Assembly: GCA_002299245.1 (NCBI GenBank)
Contig: DBOI01000055.1
Coordinates: forward strand, 1 to 12,800
Reading direction: 5' to 3'
Length of the DNA: 12,800 nucleotides
From: Hydrogenovibrio sp. UBA650
GTDB taxonomy: Bacteria; Pseudomonadota; Gammaproteobacteria; Thiomicrospirales; Thiomicrospiraceae
Shown: positions 7,333 to 12,800 of the stretch, piece by piece
Position numbering within the stretch: position 1 is the first letter of the stretch
Layout: each line of letters starts with the position of its first letter
Translations under genes and position numbers: made by a program
Notes under the pieces: generated by a model
The model's input: only the letters and a program-made list of their open reading frames with translations
What the model was told of the DNA's origin: nothing
Database searches by the model: none

Positions 7333-9940
7333 GCTTTTCCAGATCCGGCTTACTTAGAGGCTTACTGAATAGAAAACCCTGGCCGTAATTGCAACCATAG
7401 TCTTGCACAAAGTGATTTTGAGCTCTGTTTTCAATACCTTCTGCAACCGGTTCCATGCCGAGGTTTTTCGCCAGTGAGATTATCGTTTTAGTGATCTCGG
7501 CACCCTCACTGTCATAAGGCAGTTCGTAGAGAAATGACTGGTCAATCTTAATTCTATCAATCGGCATCCGCTTCAATTGTGACAATGAAGAGTGGCCAGT
7601 TCCAAAATCATCAATTGATGAACGAATACCCAATGATTTGAGTTCAGTTAAAACAGACGCTGCGTAAGTTTTGTCCAACATTATCGAGGCCTCAGTAATC
7701 TCAAACTCTATCCATTCTGGCTTACATCCGGTCTGCTGCAAACAGGATTTTGTATGTTTTAATATATCCTCATGGGCAAACTGTTTGGCAGAGATATTGA
7801 TCGCCATTCGTTTATTTGTAAGCTGTTTTTTATGCCAGTCAGTAATCGTTTGCATCGCTTGTTTCATTACCTGCTGACCAATCTGCATAATCATGCCAGT
7901 CTCTTCAGCAAGCGAAATAAACTCAATTGGCGTTACCAAACCAAGTTCAGGACTGTTCCAGCGAACAAGTGCTTCAAAGCCCACAATATTATTGTTACGA
8001 ATATCAAACTGGGGCTGATAATATACTTCAAACTGCTCCTCGGCAATCGCCCTGCGGAGACTATTTTCTAACTCAATTCTTTCAACAGCCTTTTTAGTCA
8101 TCACAGGATCATAGAAACTGTAACTGTTTCGACCATCTTCTTTAGCCTTATACATTGCGGTATCAGCATTTTTTAACAGGTCTTGAACCGATTCACCATC
8201 ATCCGGGTAGACACTCAAACCAATACTGGCGGATAGGTACAAATTATGGCTCTCTACCGTGCACGGCTTGCATATTGAGCGCAAAATATGATCAACAATA
8301 TCAGCAACACTATCAACCCGATCAATCTTCTCAAGAATCACGGTAAACTCATCTCCACCCAACCGTGAAACGGTATCTGATTTTCTAATATTTGCTCGCA
8401 AACGTTTAGAAAATCGAACCAGAACCTTGTCACCGACATCATGTCCACAGGTATCATTGATCTGTTTAAATAGGTCTAGATCAATAAACATTAAGGCGAC
8501 CTTGTTGTGGGCTCTTTCGGCTGAACTAATCGCTCTTTGCAAGCGATCATTGAACATTCGCCGATTTGGCAGGCCTGTCAAACTATCAAAATAAGCGATC
8601 TGGTCAAGTTTGGCCTTCTGCTCTTCAAGCTCTCTTTTTGCATTCATGTAAGGCGTAATATCGTGACCAACTTCAACAACTTGATTTACCTCATCATCAT
8701 CCCCAAAAAACGGCGTCGCCGTAAATTCTATGAAACGTTTATCGCCATAGTCGTCGATCTCTTCAACTTTAGTCACGGCGACTTTCTGCCTGATGCTCTC
8801 TACTACAGTCTCTCTTTGCGGCCAGTTCGAAGCAAAATCTGAAATCCGTTTCGCTTTACGAAAACCCTGACTAGAGTATAGCTTTCTGGCCGGTTCATTC
8901 ATCACCACCTCTTGTTTGTCACTAGTGAACACCAAAATAATATCTTTAATGCCATCAATGACTTTTTGATAGAAATTGGCTTGCTCAAACAATTTAAGGT
9001 TTTTGCTAACAACCTCGGTTTGCAGGTTTTTACTGTAAGCCTCAGCCACTTGAGAATTTTGATACCAATGCCAACTGAGATAAACAATCAACGAAACCAG
9101 GTAAAGGAATAAAACGAATAGAATCACCTGAGATTTTGGTTGCAATAATTCATTGGTAATTGGTTGTAACGGTTGGAAAAGATAAAAACTCGCCATTGGC
9201 TTTTGATCAATTGCGGGCAGGTGTTTGAAACTCACAAACCAGCGGTCATCGCAAAGATGGTAGTTTTCAGACTGATCGATACCGATCGTTTTGATTTGAT
9301 GGGCAGCTTGCTTAAAACTGAGAGGCAAATCAGCATTGACCAACCTGAAACCATTAATATATTTGTCTGGGCTCTGATCCAAAAATTGCTGTTGATAGCG
9401 GCTATCAACCAAAACCAGAGGCTCTATACCATTGCTTTTCAAGCCTTTTAACAGGCCATGCATAAGACCGATAACTTCAAAGGCACCGATGAATTGATCG
9501 TGTTCATAGAGTGGTACGATGGTTTTTAAGGTTAGGCTGTAGACGCCGACGCTAATCGTATACATTACCTTTGGAGATTGAAAAAAAGCCTGTAAATCCT
9601 TACGGTTTCTGATTATTTCATCTCCCCGATGATCCGTCCAAGAGCGGTAAAAACTAACGCCATTTTTATCTAGAATCTGGACATTGGCATCACTCAAACT
9701 TCCAAATTGAGCACCTTTTTCAAACAGCGGGGTAAAATTTAAAACTTTATGATTACCAGTCAAAATCGCTTTTTTGACCATCTCCTGTTGAGATAGGTAG
9801 AGCACCGCAAGCGCAACTTTTTCTTGGTTGGATTCCAGCAGAGCATTGATTAACTTATCGGCTTCTTTGGCTACCTGCTGATAACGTTTTTGCGACTCCT
9901 CCAATTTACGTTGTTCGAAATACAGCTCTACAAATAACAA
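7310..9940 (-). CDS. Cache-PAS-GGDEF-EAL membrane protein, bifunctional cyclic-di-GMP synthase/phosphodiesterase
   Basis: 876 residues as read from a TTG at 9940. A periplasmic Cache-like sensor (about 40-265) is followed by a membrane segment (269-290), a PAS domain (about 320-432, ending VVEVGHDIT), a GGDEF domain and an EAL domain. The diguanylate cyclase signature GGDEF is intact (528-532) and is preceded by an RKSD inhibitory site (519-522) at the usual 5-residue distance. The EAL domain has EALVRW (656-661), Asn715, Glu747, Asp777-Asp778, Lys798, Glu834 and Gln854, so both activities look possible. The TTG start has no ribosome-binding site, and the frame closes at a TGA 18 bp upstream. 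The first membrane segment that a Cache receptor needs is encoded just upstream in another frame (see 9941-10031). The true protein is probably 906 residues, starting at the ATG 10029-10031. Confidence 0.88.
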   Translation of the reverse strand: MLFVELYFEQRKLEESQKRYQQVAKEADKLINALLESNQEKVALAVLYLSQQEMVKKAILTGNHKVLNFTPLFEKGAQFGSLSDANVQILDKNGVSFYRSWTDHRGDEIIRNRKDLQAFFQSPKVMYTISVGVYSLTLKTIVPLYEHDQFIGAFEVIGLMHGLLKGLKSNGIEPLVLVDSRYQQQFLDQSPDKYINGFRLVNADLPLSFKQAAHQIKTIGIDQSENYHLCDDRWFVSFKHLPAIDQKPMASFYLFQPLQPITNELLQPKSQVILFVLFLYLVSLIVYLSWHWYQNSQVAEAYSKNLQTEVVSKNLKLFEQANFYQKVIDGIKDIILVFTSDKQEVVMNEPARKLYSSQGFRKAKRISDFASNWPQRETVVESIRQKVAVTKVEEIDDYGDKRFIEFTATPFFGDDDEVNQVVEVGHDITPYMNAKRELEEQKAKLDQIAYFDSLTGLPNRRMFNDRLQRAISSAERAHNKVALMFIDLDLFKQINDTCGHDVGDKVLVRFSKRLRANIRKSDTVSRLGGDEFTVILEKIDRVDSVADIVDHILRSICKPCTVESHNLYLSASIGLSVYPDDGESVQDLLKNADTAMYKAKEDGRNSYSFYDPVMTKKAVERIELENSLRRAIAEEQFEVYYQPQFDIRNNNIVGFEALVRWNSPELGLVTPIEFISLAEETGMIMQIGQQVMKQAMQTITDWHKKQLTNKRMAINISAKQFAHEDILKHTKSCLQQTGCKPEWIEFEITEASIMLDKTYAASVLTELKSLGIRSSIDDFGTGHSSLSQLKRMPIDRIKIDQSFLYELPYDSEGAEITKTIISLAKNLGMEPVAEGIENRAQNHFVQDYGCNYGQGFLFSKPLSKPDLEKQLFNHEL

Positions 9941-10031
9941 GGTTGTAAAAAAACAACATCAAAGAGAGAGTTAATCGGTCAAAAATCTTGTTGAAACTCA
10001 AGGCAGATCCAAGCGAATAATTAAAGGTCAT
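9941..10031 (-). other. Out-of-frame N-terminus of the Cache-PAS-GGDEF-EAL gene (frameshift in T7)
   Basis: On the minus strand an ATG at 10029-10031 opens a frame whose product contains SFNKIFDRLTLSLMLFF. It reaches a run of seven T (plus-strand A run at 9947-9953) and then leaves the frame of the main gene, stopping at 9906-9908. If the run had six T, the frame would join the main ORF and read LTLSLMLFFTTLLFVELYF, a complete first membrane helix followed directly by the sensor. The extension is 30 codons. The cause could be a homopolymer sequencing error, a real mutation, or slippage at the T run. Confidence 0.7.
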
Positions 10032-10167
10032 TAACCAAAGTATACAGACAAACATCTATAAGCAATTGAACTTAACCATTAATTGTTTCTATTTAACATA
10101 ATCAATCATTATGTAATTCAGACAGACTATGCCTTTGGGTTCGGATTTAAACTACGCTTAACAGTGG

Positions 10168-10196
10168 TCGAAAAAAACTCAAAAATCCAATAGAAT
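10168..10196 (+). promoter_or_regulatory. Promoter candidate for the cmoA-cmoB operon
   Basis: TCGAAA (10168-10173) and TAGAAT (10191-10196) are 17 bp apart, matching 4 of 6 and 5 of 6 consensus bases. Initiation near 10203 would leave about 56 nt before the cmoA ATG. The rest of the divergent region (10032-10258) is AT-rich and shows nothing else clear. Confidence 0.45.
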
Positions 10197-10258
10197 AGTT
10201 CCCCCACTTTAAATCACAACCTAGTTACAACCTGATAAGTTGCGGATAAGCCAAAAAA

Positions 10259-11002
10259 ATGATCAATCCTACAAAAAAAGATCAGATTTATGCTGAAACT
10301 CATGAAGCCATAGCGGCCTTTCAGTTCGATGAATCTGTGGTAGCAGTTTTCCCTGATATGATTCAAAGATCAGTGCCTGGTTACCAAACAATATTGACAG
10401 GAATTGGAGAGCTAACCAGAGAATACGCTCAAGATTACAGCAATCTTTACGATTTGGGCTGTTCTCTTGGTGCCGCGAGTTTAACCATGAGACGAAGCCT
10501 GAAGGCAAAAAACAGTCAAATCATTGCTGTTGATAATTCAGAAGCCATGATTGAACGAGCTAAAGAATATATTCAGGCCTATCACTCCAAGGTTCCTATT
10601 GCGTTTAAAAAGGCCGATATTTGCGATATTCGAATTGAGAATGCTTCTGTAGTTGTGATCAACTTTACCCTGCAATTTATTGATCCGAAACAACGTGATG
10701 CATTGATTAACAAAGTTTACCGTGGTTTGAAACCGGGTGGCATTTTAATCGTATCTGAAAAGCTACACTTTGATAACAAAGCAGTTCAAGATGCGATTGA
10801 ACATATGCATCTTCAATTCAAACGTGCCAATGGCTATTCTGAATTAGAAATCAGTCAAAAGCGTAGTTCACTAGAAAATGTTCTCATCACTGAAACTGAC
10901 CAACAACACTTAAACCGATTTCAACAGGCCGGCTTTATCAACAGCTCTATCTGGTTTCAGGCATACAACTTTGCCTCTTTTCTAGCAATAAAACAACGAT
11001 AA
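10259..11002 (+). CDS. cmoA: Carboxy-S-adenosyl-L-methionine synthase CmoA
   Basis: Cytoplasmic enzyme that converts SAM and prephenate to carboxy-SAM and phenylpyruvate, providing the carboxymethyl donor used by CmoB. The 247-residue protein follows E. coli CmoA along its whole length: FDESVVAVFPDMIQRSVPGY (23-42), the SAM-binding YDLGCSLGAAS (64-74), VDNSEAMIERA (91-101), INFTLQF (134-140), LKPGGILIVSEK (157-168), and the highly conserved FKRANGYSELEISQKR (187-202) with SSLENVL following. It is the first gene of an operon: the stop codon at 11000-11002 overlaps the ribosome-binding site of cmoB, whose GTG begins 10 bp later. The start is the first ATG of the frame; the ribosome-binding site before it is weak. 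All expected conserved blocks are present. Confidence 0.96.
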   Translation: MINPTKKDQIYAETHEAIAAFQFDESVVAVFPDMIQRSVPGYQTILTGIGELTREYAQDYSNLYDLGCSLGAASLTMRRSLKAKNSQIIAVDNSEAMIERAKEYIQAYHSKVPIAFKKADICDIRIENASVVVINFTLQFIDPKQRDALINKVYRGLKPGGILIVSEKLHFDNKAVQDAIEHMHLQFKRANGYSELEISQKRSSLENVLITETDQQHLNRFQQAGFINSSIWFQAYNFASFLAIKQR

Positions 11003-11004
11003 AA

Positions 11005-11020
11005 GGTTTCACGTGAAACA
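11005..11020. other. parS: parS-like chromosomal centromere site (ParB binding) on the cmoB start codon
   Basis: GGTTTCACGTGAAACA contains a perfect 14-bp palindrome (GTTTCACGTGAAAC, 11006-11019) and matches the general chromosomal parS pattern nGTTnCACGTGAAACn at every defined position. It differs from TGTTTCACGTGAAACA only at its first base. It spans the last bases of the cmoB ribosome-binding site, the GTG start codon (11013-11015) and the first codons. No second copy is seen in the window. ParB would bind here, load as a clamp, spread and recruit condensin. The identification rests on sequence match only. Confidence 0.8.
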
Positions 11021-12005
11021 GCATTATGATGAGTTTTGGCCACGCTTAACCAGTGAGCGTTTTGACGAATGGAAACAGCTACTTCCAACCCTGATTGATC
11101 AAGCTCTTCACCCAGAAGGAAATGGTAATCTTCCCAGATGGATCGCTGCTTATGAAAAGATCAGCAAGTTTGCCGGAAACCAGACTTTTGACTTGAATAA
11201 GTCTGCCATTACGGTCGCCCAAAATAGTCTACTTAGCTCTTCAGAAAAGCTTGAGATTGAAACTGCTTTGAAAGAGTTCCATCCGTGGCGTAAAGGGCCT
11301 TTCTCTATCCACGATATCTATATTGATACAGAGTGGCACTCAGATTGGAAGTGGGATCGTATCTCACCTCACTTATCATCTTTAAAAGGCAAAACGGTTC
11401 TGGACATTGGCTGTGGCAGTGGTTATCACCTATGGAGAATGGCCGCTGAAGAAGCCGAGCTGCTAGTAGGCGTCGATCCCGGCCTTCTATTTATGTACCA
11501 ATTTATGGTGTTGAAACACTTTATTGGCGAGCAAGTACCCGCTTATTTTATTCCTCTGACGCTAGAACAACTTCCAGTATCCAGAAAAGGCGGGGCCTTT
11601 GATACTGTGTTTTCTATGGGAGTGCTCTATCATCGAAGATCACCAATTGATCATATCTACGAACTCAAAAACCAAATGCTGCCCGGCGGAGAACTGGTAT
11701 TAGAAACTCTAGTTATCCCTGAAGGCTATGGTCAACTTTTGCTGCCGGAAGATCGCTATGCACAAATGCGAAATGTCTGGTTTTTACCCTCAGTTAAGGA
11801 GCTAGAACGCTGGTTGAAGCGCTGTGGTTTGATTAATGTTCGCTGTGTCGATGAAGATCAGACTACAATTGAAGAACAACGCTCAACTGAGTGGATGACC
11901 TGGAATTCACTAGACAGCTTTCTAGATCCTGAAGACCATAGTAAAACCATTGAAGGCTATCCGGCACCACTTAGAGCGACTTTCATTGCAAACAAGCCAA
12001 AATAA
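11013..12005 (+). CDS. cmoB: tRNA U34 carboxymethyltransferase CmoB
   Basis: Transfers the carboxymethyl group of carboxy-SAM to 5-hydroxyuridine-34 in tRNA, giving cmo5U. At 330 residues it matches the roughly 323-residue E. coli enzyme in all main blocks: PWRKGPFS (91-98), IDTEWHSDWKWDR (104-116), the SAM-fold motif LDIGCGSGYHLWRM (130-143), FSMGVLYHRRSP (200-211), GELVLETLVI (226-235), DRYAQMRNVWF (247-257), EEQRSTEWM (287-295), and FLDPEDHSKTIEGYPAP (303-319). The GTG start is supported by AAAAGG (11001-11006) 6 bp upstream and by the match of the N-terminal region; the next in-frame ATG would remove conserved sequence. The start codon lies in the centre of a parS-like palindrome. Translation is probably coupled to cmoA. 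Confidence 0.96.
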   Translation: MKQHYDEFWPRLTSERFDEWKQLLPTLIDQALHPEGNGNLPRWIAAYEKISKFAGNQTFDLNKSAITVAQNSLLSSSEKLEIETALKEFHPWRKGPFSIHDIYIDTEWHSDWKWDRISPHLSSLKGKTVLDIGCGSGYHLWRMAAEEAELLVGVDPGLLFMYQFMVLKHFIGEQVPAYFIPLTLEQLPVSRKGGAFDTVFSMGVLYHRRSPIDHIYELKNQMLPGGELVLETLVIPEGYGQLLLPEDRYAQMRNVWFLPSVKELERWLKRCGLINVRCVDEDQTTIEEQRSTEWMTWNSLDSFLDPEDHSKTIEGYPAPLRATFIANKPK

Positions 12006-12098
12006 TAGTTGACTGCAAATAGTCCTAACCATAGTCAAATTTTCCGTATGATATTTATTATTAAACTCAAATAAAGGCTAGTCCAGCCGGCCCTAAAC

Positions 12099-12794
12099 AT
12101 GAAACCAGCGCATCGAAAAAAACTAATCGCAACTAGCCTTGGTGCTCTTGTGCTTGGTTACTTTGCATCAATGCAATTCATGTTTATTATTGGCGAAGTT
12201 CGTTTCAGCTACTACCTTCTCCCCGCACTTCTCGGCTCTGCTGTTGGCTATTTAATAGGCACACTTATCACTCGAAAAGATGAGCTCAAAGAGCAATTGG
12301 AAACAGCCAGAACTCAACTCGACAACCTCTATAAAGACTCGGCCTCTGGTTCTTGGCAATGGAACCTCAAAACCAAAACGCTGGTTTTTGATCAACACTG
12401 GGCAGACATGCTTGGTTACAGTCTTGAAGAGATTTCATCCCTGCCTAACTCTTGGGAAAGCCTGATTCACCCGGAGGACTTGGATAGCTGCTACCACGAC
12501 ATTGAGCGCCATCTTCAAGGTGAAACTGAACAGTATCAGAACACTCATCGAATGCGCCACAAGAATGGCGAATGGCTCTACATGCTTGACCGCGGCGAAA
12601 TTAAATCTAGAGACGCCAAAGACAGGCCTGTTATTTTTGCCGGTACTCAAACCAATGTTACCCAGCGAAAAAAACTTGAAATCCAACTACTTGAAACTCG
12701 ACAAAAACTTTCCGAGTACGCTTTAACCGATAGCTTAACCGGACTCAAAAACCGGAAGGCGATGACCACCTACCTAGAACAGGTTTGGGCTTAG
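12099..12794 (+). CDS. Membrane PAS-GGDEF protein, truncated early in the GGDEF domain
   Basis: Two membrane segments (about 9-30 and 38-57), a short coiled coil (60-80), a PAS_3-type domain (about 81-190; SGSWQWNL, LGYSLEEI, HPEDLD, HKNGEWLYMLDRGEI, then TNVTQRKK) and the first helix of a GGDEF domain, DSLTGLKNRKAM (211-222). The frame then meets TAG at 12792-12794, six bases before the window ends, after 231 residues. A working diguanylate cyclase domain needs about 150 more residues including GGDEF, none of which can follow in this frame. Either the gene is truncated by a nonsense or frameshift change, or the base calls at the window edge are wrong. The upstream TATGAT (12047-12052) could be a -10 element; no clear ribosome-binding site precedes the ATG. 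As read, it would be a membrane PAS protein without output. Confidence 0.75.
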   Translation: MKPAHRKKLIATSLGALVLGYFASMQFMFIIGEVRFSYYLLPALLGSAVGYLIGTLITRKDELKEQLETARTQLDNLYKDSASGSWQWNLKTKTLVFDQHWADMLGYSLEEISSLPNSWESLIHPEDLDSCYHDIERHLQGETEQYQNTHRMRHKNGEWLYMLDRGEIKSRDAKDRPVIFAGTQTNVTQRKKLEIQLLETRQKLSEYALTDSLTGLKNRKAMTTYLEQVWA

Positions 12795-12800
12795 CCCCGA

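Noticed and set aside
7671..9451. Several open frames of 60-100 codons on the plus strand opposite the GGDEF-EAL gene
   Set aside because: They are antisense shadows of a long, clearly conserved minus-strand gene and have no protein-like family features.
12009..12038. TTGACT/AGTCAA inverted repeat after cmoB as terminator
   Set aside because: Only 6 bp of stem with an 18-nt loop and four T after it; too weak to call. TTGACT as a -35 element also lacks a good -10 at 16-18 bp.
1..12800. CRISPR arrays, insertion sequences, tRNA or rRNA genes, phage or toxin-antitoxin systems
   Set aside because: No repeated spacer-like units, transposase motifs, terminal inverted repeats or structural RNA sequences were seen. 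The nuclease gene has no adjacent immunity gene.

Overview
The window looks like chromosomal DNA of an AT-rich, Gram-negative gammaproteobacterium. It carries the complete methyltransferase branch for the tRNA wobble base cmo5U/mcmo5U (CmoA, CmoB, CmoM), all close to their Escherichia coli counterparts. It also has an exported flavocytochrome c sulfide dehydrogenase-type flavoprotein, which points to sulfide oxidation. A sulfur-oxidising chemolithotroph of the Thiomicrospira/Hydrogenovibrio/Thiomicrorhabdus kind would fit; the genus is inference.

Layout: (i) 2-106 is the tail of an unrecognised gene, followed by about 540 bp of AT-rich non-coding DNA that ends in a good sigma70-like promoter. 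(ii) 650-1978 is a Tat-exported, probably lipid-anchored FccB-like flavoprotein closed by a strong terminator. (iii) 2228-4262 is a CPA2-type cation/proton antiporter followed 25 bp later by cmoM. (iv) 4341-6353 is a cyclic-di-GMP phosphodiesterase locus (CZB zinc-binding domain, probably degenerate GGDEF, EAL) split by an in-frame TAA. (v) 6410-7288 is a membrane-anchored NUC1-type nuclease. (vi) 7310-10031 on the minus strand, convergent to the nuclease, is a Cache-PAS-GGDEF-EAL protein; its first transmembrane segment is out of frame because of a run of seven T. (vii) 10259-12005 is the cmoA-cmoB operon, with a near-perfect parS centromere sequence lying on the GTG start of cmoB. (viii) 12099-12794 is a membrane PAS-GGDEF protein that stops just after its GGDEF domain begins, 6 bp from the window edge.

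Two themes stand out. First, the 16-mer GGTTTCACGTGAAACA matches the chromosomal ParB-binding site parS and overlaps the ribosome-binding and start region of cmoB, suggesting the window is in the origin-proximal partition region. Second, all three cyclic-di-GMP genes carry an interruption (internal stop, homopolymer frameshift, premature stop), while every other gene appears intact. This could be real decay of signalling, reversible or recoded expression, or base-level sequence error; the reads would decide.

Functionally, CmoA makes carboxy-S-adenosylmethionine, CmoB transfers the carboxymethyl group to ho5U34 of tRNA, and CmoM methylates the product, so two separated loci in the window serve one tRNA pathway.
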